This document shows positions 8,535 through 17,015 of a DNA stretch of 64,000 nucleotides, piece after piece. The stretch is from an uncultured Roseburia sp. GTDB taxonomy: Bacteria; Bacillota; Clostridia; Lachnospirales; Lachnospiraceae. Under the pieces are notes generated by a model that saw only the letters and a program-made list of their open reading frames with translations, did not search any database and had not been told where the DNA came from. The stretch is taken from the NCBI GenBank assembly GCA_934292805.1, contig CAKQXQ010000003.1, positions 1-64,000 on the forward strand. Reading direction: 5' to 3'. Within the stretch, counting starts at the first letter, position 1; every line of letters starts with the position of its first letter. The position numbers and the translations under genes were made by a program.

Positions 8535-10461
8535 TCGGAAGAGTTTTCGTGATAAAGTGATGGGATGTTGGCTGGGGAAAAATGCTGGTGGAACATTGGG
8601 AGAACCATTGGAAGAAAAATTTGGCAGGAAAGAGATGTTTCATGTAGACTGGTATCCATTTCTTCCAGAAGGAGGAATTCCAAATGATGATCTGGAACTT
8701 CAGTTGATCTGGCTGCAACAGCTTAGAAAAAAAGGACCAGGTCTGACTGCTGCAGATTTGGTAGAAGCATGGACGGACTGTGTTGCTTATAATTTTGATG
8801 AGTATGGCTTGTGCAAGGAAAATATGCAAAAGGGGTTGCTGCCGCCTGTGTGTGGATGGCACAACAATGCATTTAAAGACTGCATGGGAAGTCCGATCCG
8901 TTCTGAATTATGGGCATGCGTTGCACCCGGTTGCCCTGAGCTGGCGGCGTGGTATGCATATCAGGATGCAATTGTAGACCATGGCGGTGGAGAATCTGTT
9001 TATGGTGAAATATTTAATGCAGTTCTGGAGTCATGTGCATTTGTAAATAATGATAAATTTATACTGTTGGATACAGCACTGGCATCCATACCGACGTCAA
9101 GTCTTACCTATCAGTGTGTTAAGCGTACAATTGATAATTTTCATTCGGGTATGAAATATGAGGAAAATCGTAATGATCTGGTGGAAACGTTTTATAATCC
9201 GGTGGCACAATATTCGCCATTGAATCTTGGATTTCAGACGATCGGATGGCTGTACGGAGAAGATTTTGGTGATGCTATCTGTAAAGCAGTAAATTGCGGC
9301 TGGGATACGGATTGTACTGCGGCAACATTGGGGGCTATTTTAGGAATTATCGGTGGTGCGTCTGCATTACCGGAAAAATGGATCGAGCCATTGGGATACG
9401 AAATAGCAACCAATATGACAACTGGTGGTATTCGTAATCTGACAGCACCTACGGATATCCGGGAACTGACAGATGTAGTTTACAAAGAAGCAGAGCGAGT
9501 TTTGAACTACTGGGGAAAAGATATTGAATTCTGCGATGAAGATATGTCATATAGTGGAAACGGACAGATCAAAATACCAGAATTAAATTTCTTAAAGGAC
9601 TATGCACCGGATAGTCTGGTATACGTTTATGGCGGAGTCAGGGAAACACTACAGTATGATAAGGATGCAGCAATCATAGGAGGTCGTGCTTCTAAAATAA
9701 CAGTAAAACTGGAAAATTTGCATCCGGTTGAGAAGCGGATGGATATCCTATTGGAACTGCCTGATGGATTTTACCTGAAAGATGAAGGTACAAAGCAGCT
9801 AGTACTGAAACCAGAGGGTGACACACAGATAGTTTATGAAATATGTGCCGATGCTGCACAGATCAGGGATACGAATCAATGCTGGTTGAAAATAAAAGTC
9901 TGTGGGGAACCGGCGATACCGGCAATACCGATTGTGTTGCTTGGAGGAAATCGGTGGATGATATCCAGACTCTATCCGGGCAAGACGATTGAAGACGATT
10001 GCTGCGTGGATGAACAGAGTTGGTTTGTGAGTCCACCAGAACAATTTGAAGAGCAATGGAATGTAGGAAATGATCTGTGTCTTGGAACACGTTTCTCTGA
10101 AAAAGGAGTTGTATTTGCAATGCACCAGTTTTATTCAGATGAGGACAGGGAGGTTGTTTTAGGGGTTCCGAATAACGGATATATGAAACTATATTTGAAT
10201 ACAAAACTAATTCATACGACAAAAGAGAAAACCTCATTGAGGGCAAATCTGGGCAATGGCGGTGCGCTGGGTGATTTATCTAATTATAAGGTGACGACTA
10301 TAGCTAAGGGCTGGAATCAGATATTGATCAAACTGCAGGCAGACGAGTTGCCGCAGGAATCACATTTTACAATTGGCGGAATGAGTAAAGTTTGTGTGAA
10401 AAATCATGGAATGCCTGTGCTCGGTCTGTGCAGAAGTCGTTTCCTGTGGGAGATTTCGTAG
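8524..10461 (+). CDS. ADP-ribosylglycohydrolase-fold protein with C-terminal beta domain
   Basis: 645 residues. The first about 320 residues have the DraG/ARH all-helical fold: GCWLGKNAGGTLGEPLE at the start, the metal-binding Asp pair in GGIPNDDLELQL, and the second metal motif GWDTDCTAATLGAILG near residue 260. The rest is predicted beta-rich (for example GYMKLYLNTKLIHTTKEK) and resembles a carbohydrate-binding sandwich, which is not part of classic DraG proteins. Start is TTG, overlapping the preceding gene. Known family members remove ADP-ribose from proteins, DNA or small molecules; in a sugar operon the substrate may instead be another N- or O-glycoside. The fold is clear, the reaction is not. 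Confidence 0.8.
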   Translation: MKINRKSFRDKVMGCWLGKNAGGTLGEPLEEKFGRKEMFHVDWYPFLPEGGIPNDDLELQLIWLQQLRKKGPGLTAADLVEAWTDCVAYNFDEYGLCKENMQKGLLPPVCGWHNNAFKDCMGSPIRSELWACVAPGCPELAAWYAYQDAIVDHGGGESVYGEIFNAVLESCAFVNNDKFILLDTALASIPTSSLTYQCVKRTIDNFHSGMKYEENRNDLVETFYNPVAQYSPLNLGFQTIGWLYGEDFGDAICKAVNCGWDTDCTAATLGAILGIIGGASALPEKWIEPLGYEIATNMTTGGIRNLTAPTDIRELTDVVYKEAERVLNYWGKDIEFCDEDMSYSGNGQIKIPELNFLKDYAPDSLVYVYGGVRETLQYDKDAAIIGGRASKITVKLENLHPVEKRMDILLELPDGFYLKDEGTKQLVLKPEGDTQIVYEICADAAQIRDTNQCWLKIKVCGEPAIPAIPIVLLGGNRWMISRLYPGKTIEDDCCVDEQSWFVSPPEQFEEQWNVGNDLCLGTRFSEKGVVFAMHQFYSDEDREVVLGVPNNGYMKLYLNTKLIHTTKEKTSLRANLGNGGALGDLSNYKVTTIAKGWNQILIKLQADELPQESHFTIGGMSKVCVKNHGMPVLGLCRSRFLWEIS

Positions 10462-10484
10462 AACAGAAGGTTGGAAATAACAGA

Positions 10485-11213
10485 ATGAGTATGCAGGAAA
10501 AAACATGGATAAAACCGGGATATCTGTCGCAGATTTTCAGAGCAGACGAGAGAAGAATGGAGTTTGATTGCAAAAATCAAACTATCGTACAAAAGGAATG
10601 TCCGGTGGATATAGTATTTATCGGTGATTCTATAACACAGATGTGGGAATTGGAAGCGTACTTCCATAAATATCATTTAATGATTCTAAATAGGGGAATC
10701 GGTGGAGATCGCACCAAATCGTTTCTTCACCGTTTTTATGCGGATGCAATTCAATTAAAACCGAAAATGGTCATTGTAATGGTTGGTATTAATGATGCGT
10801 GGGATTTAGAATTTGATCCGTGGAAGCGGGAACCCGTCAGAGAGACAGAAAAGGTCTTGCAGGAAGCACTTTTCAATATGGAACAGGTTCTAAAAAAAGC
10901 ATCCATGGAATCATTCCAGACGGTTGTATGCTCTATATTGCCGACAAATATGGATTGGACGAATCATGAGGCAGAACGAAAAAAGTATGTGAAGTCTTAT
11001 AATGAAGGTATGAAAGAACTGACAAGCAGATATGGCTTGAAGTTCATAGATTATTATCCTTATTTTGCAGGCAGAGACGGAGAATCATTGCAGTTGGAAT
11101 TGAGTCTGGAAGGGTTACATCCAAATGTGTTTGGATACGATAAAATGGCTGAAATTCTGGAAAATGAAATAGATTTCAGCAGTTTGACATTTGATTCAAA
11201 ATATAATGGTTAG
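10485..11213 (+). CDS. SGNH/GDSL-family hydrolase (probable carbohydrate esterase)
   Basis: 242 residues, no signal peptide. SGNH blocks are in order: GDSIT near residue 46 (nucleophile Ser), NRGIGGD (block II Gly), VGINDAWD (block III Asn) and LEGLHPNVFGYDKMAE (block V His). The usual Asp three residues before the catalytic His is replaced by Glu (EGLHP). Such enzymes often remove acetyl groups from sugars. I chose the ATG at 10485 because GAAGGTTGGA precedes it and longer frames overlap the previous gene. It closes the sugar operon; a terminator follows. Confidence 0.85.
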   Translation: MSMQEKTWIKPGYLSQIFRADERRMEFDCKNQTIVQKECPVDIVFIGDSITQMWELEAYFHKYHLMILNRGIGGDRTKSFLHRFYADAIQLKPKMVIVMVGINDAWDLEFDPWKREPVRETEKVLQEALFNMEQVLKKASMESFQTVVCSILPTNMDWTNHEAERKKYVKSYNEGMKELTSRYGLKFIDYYPYFAGRDGESLQLELSLEGLHPNVFGYDKMAEILENEIDFSSLTFDSKYNG

Positions 11214-11216
11214 TTG

Positions 11217-11283
11217 AAAACAGGGCGTGGCAATGTTTGACCGACGATAGAAGTAGGTTAAAATTGCTCACGCTTTGTTTTTT
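11217..11283 (+). terminator. Terminator of the sugar-utilisation operon
   Basis: AAAACAGGGCGTG-GCAAT pairs with ATTGC-T-CACGCTTTGTTTT (two G-U pairs, one bulged T) around a 28-nt loop, and the distal arm runs into TTTTTTAC. It directly follows the SGNH hydrolase stop. Confidence 0.75.
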
Positions 11284-11360
11284 ACAGTAGGAAAATTCCA
11301 AGTAAAAGAAATTTCGGCTCTGAGGTATTTTTTATATAAAATCCCAGCTTTGACGTTTAT

Positions 11361-11440
11361 GATTATATTATACAAATGAGATTTATGAATGTACTTGTAA
11401 CTTTGCAATAAGAGCATCCTGAGCCATAGCGAAAGCATCT
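11361..11440 (-). pseudogene. Deleted remnant of a hicB-like gene
   Basis: The first 60 bases are identical to 343-402, which cover the 3' end of the hicB gene and 22 bp beyond its stop. The following 20 bases match 642-661 inside the same gene. About 240 bp between these blocks is missing. In the intact gene the short direct repeat CTTGAG is present at both deletion ends (401-406 and 640-645), which suggests slippage or recombination removed the middle. No start codon or full frame remains. The remaining sequence of the 11284-11500 gap shows nothing else I can identify. Confidence 0.85.
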
Positions 11441-11504
11441 ATAATATCATTCCATTCATTCACAGTTAAAAAGAATAGAAAGAACATACGTTCACAAAAA
11501 ACTC

Positions 11505-11533
11505 TTGCTATTATTCAGATGACAGAATATAAT
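11505..11533 (+). promoter_or_regulatory. Promoter of the restriction-modification operon
   Basis: TTGCTA and TATAAT are separated by 17 bp, and the -10 lies 28 bp before the first methyltransferase start. The region is very AT-rich, which makes chance matches easier. Confidence 0.55.
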
Positions 11534-11561
11534 ATAAGACAGACTTAATGGAGGAAGAACG

Positions 11562-13028
11562 ATGGAATTTTTAACAACGAAGGAAATATCACAGCAATGG
11601 AATATAAGTGCAAGACGAGTAGCAATTCTATGTGAGAATGGCAGGCTTGCAGGAGCCATTAAAAAAGGAAAAACATGGTTGATACCATCTAACACAAAAA
11701 AACCAAATGATGGAAGATATAAGAGAATGAAAGTATACTATGATAAATTTATAAATCTTGAGAAAAAATATAGAGTTGTATATCCCGAAAGTGCAAATGC
11801 GACATATACAAGTTTGTTGAATTACTCAGATGATTTAAATAAACCATTTCAAAGATGGTATAGATATAAAGAAGGGTTTTCTGTCGAATTAGTGGAACAG
11901 TTGATAAGAGAGTACTCAAAACATAAAAAAGGAATTATACTTGATCCATTTTCGGGAAGCGGAAGTACATTATTAGCTGCAAATGAGATGGGATATTCAG
12001 GAGTAGGATTTGAGGTTAACCCTTTTTCTTTCTTTTTATCAAAGTGCAAATTAGAAAAATATACAAAAGAAATCATAGAACTATTTAAGAAAGAATATGA
12101 GGAAATACTTCATAATGCAGAGGAGATAGATGAAGAATATGTGTTACCAAAGTTATCTATTAGTGATAAAGTGTTTGCAGATGAAATTGAGAAGTATTAC
12201 ATGAACATTGGTACGCTTATTGACGAGTGCAAAGCTGATGAAAAAATTATCAATTTATTAAAATTAGGATGGTTGGCATGTTTAGAGCCTTTGTGCAATT
12301 ACAGAAAGGCAGGAAATGGATTGAAAATAAAAAAATATGTTAAACCTAGAGTAATTACAGTAGATGATGCTAGAGTAATGCTTTTAGAGGAGTATCAAAA
12401 TATGTATATTGATTTGCTTAAAAGTAAAAGTATTGGAGATGCGACCATATATAACGAAACTTGCTTAAATATGTCAAAGCGAATAAAGCCGGAAAGTGTC
12501 GAGGGTATAATTTTTTCGCCTCCTTATGCAAATTGTTTTGATTATACAGAAATTTACAAGTTGGAATTATGGTTTGGTAAGTTTGTGTCAGAATACGCAG
12601 ATTTAAAGAAATTAAGAAATGCGTCATTGCATTCTCATCTGAATGGTGATTTGAATATAGAAGTGAAAGCAAAAAGTGAAACATTGACAAAGTTATTGAC
12701 AGAATTGCAAGAAAAAGAGTTATGGGATAAAAAAATACCAAAAATGTTGCAATTATATTATGATGATATGTTTAAAGTACTAGATGAAAGTTATGCATCA
12801 TTAGCAGACAAAGGGTTTTGCTGTATAGTTGTTGGAAATTCGGCATATGGAGGAATTGTATTTCCAGCAGATTTAATATTGGCTGAATATGCGGAAAAGA
12901 TAGGTTTTAATGTTGATAAAATAGAAGTGGATAGATATATAATTACGAGCTCTCAGCAATATGAGATGACAAAAGAAACTGGAAAATATTTAAGGGAGAG
13001 TGTTGTATGCTTAGTAAAGAAAAAATAA
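11562..13028 (+). CDS. DNA methyltransferase (N4-C or N6-A type) with N-terminal HTH
   Basis: 488 residues. Residues 1-45 (LTTKEISQQWNISARRVAIL, then LAGAIKKGKTWLIP) form a MerR/excisionase-like helix-turn-helix. The AdoMet-binding motif DPFSGSGST begins at Asp128 and the catalytic motif SPPY lies at 319-322. This is the order of a permuted amino-methyltransferase with about 190 residues between the two, probably including target recognition. It modifies bases in DNA to protect against the endonuclease two genes on. GGAGGAAG precedes the ATG. The next gene starts inside its 3' end. Codon use is much more AT-rich than that of the flanking genes, as expected for a transferred operon. Confidence 0.85.
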   Translation: MEFLTTKEISQQWNISARRVAILCENGRLAGAIKKGKTWLIPSNTKKPNDGRYKRMKVYYDKFINLEKKYRVVYPESANATYTSLLNYSDDLNKPFQRWYRYKEGFSVELVEQLIREYSKHKKGIILDPFSGSGSTLLAANEMGYSGVGFEVNPFSFFLSKCKLEKYTKEIIELFKKEYEEILHNAEEIDEEYVLPKLSISDKVFADEIEKYYMNIGTLIDECKADEKIINLLKLGWLACLEPLCNYRKAGNGLKIKKYVKPRVITVDDARVMLLEEYQNMYIDLLKSKSIGDATIYNETCLNMSKRIKPESVEGIIFSPPYANCFDYTEIYKLELWFGKFVSEYADLKKLRNASLHSHLNGDLNIEVKAKSETLTKLLTELQEKELWDKKIPKMLQLYYDDMFKVLDESYASLADKGFCCIVVGNSAYGGIVFPADLILAEYAEKIGFNVDKIEVDRYIITSSQQYEMTKETGKYLRESVVCLVKKK

Positions 13029-14272
13029 TAGAGGTTGAATCATTGCCCGTGGATATTCAAAGTGGAGCAACTTATACAATAAAGCAGGTAAATCCGAATT
13101 CCTATACACATGGAATGTTTAAATATCCATGTAAATTTATACCGGAAATTCCGAGATGGGGAATAAAAACATACCTTTCTGAAAAGCGAGGGGTTATTTT
13201 TGATCCGTTTTCAGGAAGTGGAACAACTTTATTGGAGGCCAATGTAAATGGACTTGATGCATATGGGACAGAAATTGACGATATTGCAAAGCTGATAATA
13301 AAGGTAAAGACAACGGTTTTAGATTCAGCACAAATGGAATTATTAGATCAATGTTATTCGGAAATTATAAATATAATTGGACAAGATGATGTTAAATTGT
13401 TTATACCTGCGATTGCTAATTTAGAACATTGGTTTTCTGAAAATACAATAAAAGAACTCGGCAGAATGAAAGCATATATTGATAGTATTAAGGATGAGGA
13501 TGTGCAAGATTATTTTAAATTGTGTATGGCTTCAATTATAAAGAAAGTATCTAATGCGGATGATACATCACCGAAACCGTATGTGTCAAATAAAATAATT
13601 AAAGTCCCTCCGACTGTTGAAAAAGAATTCACATCAGTTTTTCGAAGATATAAGCAAATGATGCAAGAATTAATCCATGTCAAAAAAATGGGGAATACAG
13701 TAATTATACAAGGCGATGCATTAGAATTTTCGGTACCATCAGGAATTGATTTGGCAATTACATCACCACCATATATTAATGCATTTGATTATGGAAGGAC
13801 TATGCGACTTGAAAATTTATGGCTAGATACTTTGACTGAGGAAATGCTGAGGAAAAAAAAGAGTCAGTATGTGGGAACTGAAAAAATAAATACTAAGGAA
13901 GAAAAAAATGAGCTTGGTATTTTGGAAAAAAGTGACTTATTAAAAGAATATTATAATCAGATTGCTGAGCGAGATGAGAAAAGGGCGTTAATTGTAAAGA
14001 AGTTTTTTGAAGATATGGAAAATAATTTACGTTGTGTTTATAGTCAAATGAATATAGGTGGTAAGTATGTAATTGTTATTGGAAATAGTACAATTAGAAA
14101 AGTGAATGTTGAAAGCTGGAGGGTAATAGAAGAAATCGCAAATAAAATGGGTTTCAAAACAGTGCAGTATTTTAACTATATAATACAAAATCCTTATATA
14201 AGAATACCTAGAAAAGGTATGGGGGGGAAAATTAATAAGGATTATGTATTAGTATTGGAGAAGGGAGCTTAG
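13007..14272 (+). CDS. Second DNA methyltransferase of the restriction operon
   Basis: 421 residues. DPFSGSGTT begins at Asp66 and SPPY lies at 253-256, so it has the same motif order as its neighbour but no N-terminal HTH. It probably modifies the other strand of an asymmetric recognition site; two methyltransferases next to one endonuclease are typical of type IIS systems. The ATG follows GGGAGAG and overlaps the previous gene by 22 bp; the endonuclease gene begins two bases after its stop. The two enzymes look related but clearly diverged, so they are not a recent duplication. Confidence 0.85.
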   Translation: MLSKEKIIEVESLPVDIQSGATYTIKQVNPNSYTHGMFKYPCKFIPEIPRWGIKTYLSEKRGVIFDPFSGSGTTLLEANVNGLDAYGTEIDDIAKLIIKVKTTVLDSAQMELLDQCYSEIINIIGQDDVKLFIPAIANLEHWFSENTIKELGRMKAYIDSIKDEDVQDYFKLCMASIIKKVSNADDTSPKPYVSNKIIKVPPTVEKEFTSVFRRYKQMMQELIHVKKMGNTVIIQGDALEFSVPSGIDLAITSPPYINAFDYGRTMRLENLWLDTLTEEMLRKKKSQYVGTEKINTKEEKNELGILEKSDLLKEYYNQIAERDEKRALIVKKFFEDMENNLRCVYSQMNIGGKYVIVIGNSTIRKVNVESWRVIEEIANKMGFKTVQYFNYIIQNPYIRIPRKGMGGKINKDYVLVLEKGA

Positions 14273-14274
14273 CT

Positions 14275-16014
14275 ATGGCACAAAAAAATAGGACGAAAGA
14301 GATATGGTTAATACCTAAGAGAGTGAATTTACATCAGACGATTTGCTTAATTGACGGAATAATCGAAAGAAAATATGATGGTACGAGTTGGAATCCACAG
14401 AAACAGAATAATCTCGGAGTAAATCTTAAAAAGTGGGGAGCAACTAAGGATGGAAAAAATATATCGCCACAAGCAATCCGAACATTAGTGGCATCAATTC
14501 CGCAATATTTAGGATTCCTATATGTTAACACTGAAAGTACACCAAATACCATTTGCCTTACAGAGGCAGGCATGGCTTTGTGGCATAGGCATAAGGATGA
14601 GTTAGTGAAAGTCCCGAATCTTGTTGAGGGAAAGGATTTGTTAATAACAGAATCGGAAGCGGTTCTGAAGCAGATGGAGAAACTGCAGATTACAAACCCG
14701 GTAATAAATAAAGATTGTGAAAATATATATGTATTTCCGTTTAGATTTATGTTGAGAGTATTGTTGAAGGTCGGGTATTTGGATCAGGAAGAGATAGCAT
14801 ATTTTCTGTTTAAAGTTAGAAATGAAGATGAAGTTGATGTGATAGTTCAAGAGATTGAGAATTTTCGCAAATTGCCTATGGAAAATAGAGAAGCTCTCAT
14901 TAATGCATTTAAGAGTACACATATTGGAAACATTACATTGGTTAAGGCTTCTTCGGCCGGTTACTTTATTTCACTTTGCCAAATAACTGGTATTATAGAT
15001 AAATTGAAAGTGATTCCTGATAACAGAAATGGAGCGATTGCAGCACTAAAAATCAATGATACATATATGGAATATGTTGTAGAAATGTTAAGTTCGAAAT
15101 ATCAAAATACAGAAATATACGATTTTAAAGATAACTTGCAGTTGTGGATAGATTATATTGGTAATCCTGACAGAGATTATCCTCCAATAGATATTTCAGT
15201 TATAAATAAAGCTAACGGTAGTTTTTTGGTACAGGTATTTAAGGATGGAATATGCAAGTATGATGATTTAATCGATGAAAATGGTGTTTTGCAGTTTCCT
15301 ATGTTTGTAAATGAACAATATGATATAAAAATTATAGATATTTCAACTGGAGAAGAGTTGGAAGAACTTAATGTATGTCCTACATTTGAGCAAAGAGAAT
15401 ATGAAATCGAAGGAAAATTAAGTAATCTGAAAGTAGCAAGTGAGACATTAGAAGAAGTAGCGAAGGAAATTAAAGAGCACTGTGAAGCAACTAATTTTGC
15501 AGGAAAGACTTTGAACTATTTAAACACCTTGTCAAAAGTCACAGGAATAGATAAAACAAGTGATAAATCATTAAGGGGAGCTTACTTTGAGTATTATGTT
15601 TATAAAATGCTGAGCATTCTCAAAGACGATAAAGTTGTTGATGAAGTTGTATGGAATGGTAAGCTTGGTAAATATGGATTGCCTACTCAGGCACCAGGAG
15701 GGAAAACAGGTACACCAGATATTGTATTTACAGTTGATGACTTACATATCGTCATTGAATTGACGACAATAAAGGCAAAATCATTGCAATTTAGTGCAGA
15801 AGGTTCATCAGTTCCTGACCATATAAGGCTGTATCAGCAAGAGACTGGGAAGGATGTTGTTGGTGTGTTCTGCGCACCTGCAATTCACGAAAGAAATACA
15901 GCAGCGATGAAGTCTACTATAGCTCCATATGGGATTGAATTACACTGCATTACAGATAAAGAATTGGTTGAGCTATTGTTGACAAGAGATAGAGAAAAGA
16001 TAAAGAACATTTAA
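14275..16014 (+). CDS. Probable type IIS restriction endonuclease, AlwI/BstNBI-like
   Basis: 579 residues. The N-terminal segment EIWLIPKR and following winged-helix-like region fit the recognition half of AlwI/BstNBI-type enzymes. The C-terminal third contains GAYFEYYVYKML (Glu439) and TPDIVF...IVIELT, where Asp482 and Glu495 have the D-x12-E spacing of the PD-(D/E)XK nuclease core; the usual Lys is replaced by Thr in ELT, with Lys500 and Lys502 close by. From memory, this resembles the BspD6I/BstNBI catalytic site. It would cut unmethylated DNA at a short distance from an asymmetric site. The recognition sequence cannot be read from the protein. The call rests on motifs plus the two neighbouring methyltransferases. 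Confidence 0.72.
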   Translation: MAQKNRTKEIWLIPKRVNLHQTICLIDGIIERKYDGTSWNPQKQNNLGVNLKKWGATKDGKNISPQAIRTLVASIPQYLGFLYVNTESTPNTICLTEAGMALWHRHKDELVKVPNLVEGKDLLITESEAVLKQMEKLQITNPVINKDCENIYVFPFRFMLRVLLKVGYLDQEEIAYFLFKVRNEDEVDVIVQEIENFRKLPMENREALINAFKSTHIGNITLVKASSAGYFISLCQITGIIDKLKVIPDNRNGAIAALKINDTYMEYVVEMLSSKYQNTEIYDFKDNLQLWIDYIGNPDRDYPPIDISVINKANGSFLVQVFKDGICKYDDLIDENGVLQFPMFVNEQYDIKIIDISTGEELEELNVCPTFEQREYEIEGKLSNLKVASETLEEVAKEIKEHCEATNFAGKTLNYLNTLSKVTGIDKTSDKSLRGAYFEYYVYKMLSILKDDKVVDEVVWNGKLGKYGLPTQAPGGKTGTPDIVFTVDDLHIVIELTTIKAKSLQFSAEGSSVPDHIRLYQQETGKDVVGVFCAPAIHERNTAAMKSTIAPYGIELHCITDKELVELLLTRDREKIKNI

Positions 16015-16070
16015 TTTCATACATAGAAACGATTAGTTAAAATGTGTGATACCTCCAATGAATAATAAAC

Positions 16071-16099
16071 TTGCAGTGCTCAAAGCAATCAATTATACT
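16071..16099 (+). promoter_or_regulatory. Promoter of the APH-fold kinase gene
   Basis: TTGCAG and TATACT are separated by 17 bp, 19 bp upstream of the chosen ATG at 16119. The gap 16015-16070 contains nothing else visible. Confidence 0.5.
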
Positions 16100-16118
16100 A
16101 AATGTCATGGAGGGTAAG

Positions 16119-17000
16119 ATGGAAACAGGTATTTACGAAAAACTAGTAACTGATGAATATACATGTCAAATATGCAGAGAAATTGCCGGCACAGGTGAGG
16201 AAACGGATGTGTTCCAAATATGTGAGCAATATGGGACAGAGCCAGATGAATTTCGTGCATATGATGCATATAAAATTTACAATTCCAAAGAGACAAGAAT
16301 TATTAAGAAAGTTGAACTACGCGAGTATCATAATTATATAACATATCTGAATGGAAATGATTTTAATGTACCGAAGCTATTAGGCAATTATACTGATGGA
16401 AAAGATTTTTGGATCATGATTGAGAATGTCGAAGGACATGATCTGCGGGATATGACAGATCAATTAGCTTGTGCCGCAGCAGATAGTATCTCAAAGATTC
16501 AAAATCAGTATTGGGGGTGTGAGGATACCGATAGATTTGATGAATACATCGAACGTATCCAAAGGAGATATCAGTGCATAAAAGATCATCCACAAATTGC
16601 TCCCGCATATCGATTGTTTATGGAAAGGCAGAAAACATGTCCAAGAACACTTTGCAATGGCGATTTTCTGCAATTTAATACAATAAATCATGATGGCAAA
16701 GTATATATAATTGATTGGGGATTTGGTGGAATTATGCCTTATACACTTGATCTGGCACGCTTTATTGCTCATGCGACAGAAGACAGAGCAACATTTCCGT
16801 TTTTTATGAAGGAACAGCAGAAGGAGATGTTTTTAAACAAAGTGTATGAAAATCTGAATCATAAGCCGGATTACAGTCAGTTTCGACGGGATGTCCAATT
16901 GGCATTACTGAATGAATATGTCGAATTTGTTGAAGCGGATGAAGATGAAGATAGCTGGTATTTACAACATGCAATTGATTTATCAAACAAAATCCAATAA
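16119..17000 (+). CDS. Aminoglycoside-phosphotransferase/choline-kinase-fold protein
   Basis: 293 residues. The catalytic loop NGDFLQFN (Asp182, Asn187) and the metal-binding IIDWGFGG (Asp199) are the hallmarks of the APH fold. The first 60 residues contain no strong P-loop-like segment, as usual in this group. Such kinases phosphorylate aminoglycosides, choline, homoserine, sugars or other small molecules; the substrate here is unknown. GGAGGG stands just before the ATG at 16119. It is followed 15 bp later by a TIM-barrel gene on the same transcript, suggesting a common small-molecule pathway. Nothing supports calling it a resistance gene. Confidence 0.78.
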   Translation: METGIYEKLVTDEYTCQICREIAGTGEETDVFQICEQYGTEPDEFRAYDAYKIYNSKETRIIKKVELREYHNYITYLNGNDFNVPKLLGNYTDGKDFWIMIENVEGHDLRDMTDQLACAAADSISKIQNQYWGCEDTDRFDEYIERIQRRYQCIKDHPQIAPAYRLFMERQKTCPRTLCNGDFLQFNTINHDGKVYIIDWGFGGIMPYTLDLARFIAHATEDRATFPFFMKEQQKEMFLNKVYENLNHKPDYSQFRRDVQLALLNEYVEFVEADEDEDSWYLQHAIDLSNKIQ

Positions 17001-17015
17001 AGGAGGGCAGCCAAC

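Noticed and set aside
11562..14272. The two methyltransferases as a recent gene duplication
   Set aside because: Only the catalytic motifs agree; the rest of the proteins and the N-terminal HTH differ.
16119..17000. APH-fold protein as an aminoglycoside-resistance gene
   Set aside because: Only the general fold motifs are present, and the gene is paired with an unrelated TIM-barrel gene; a resistance call would not be supported.
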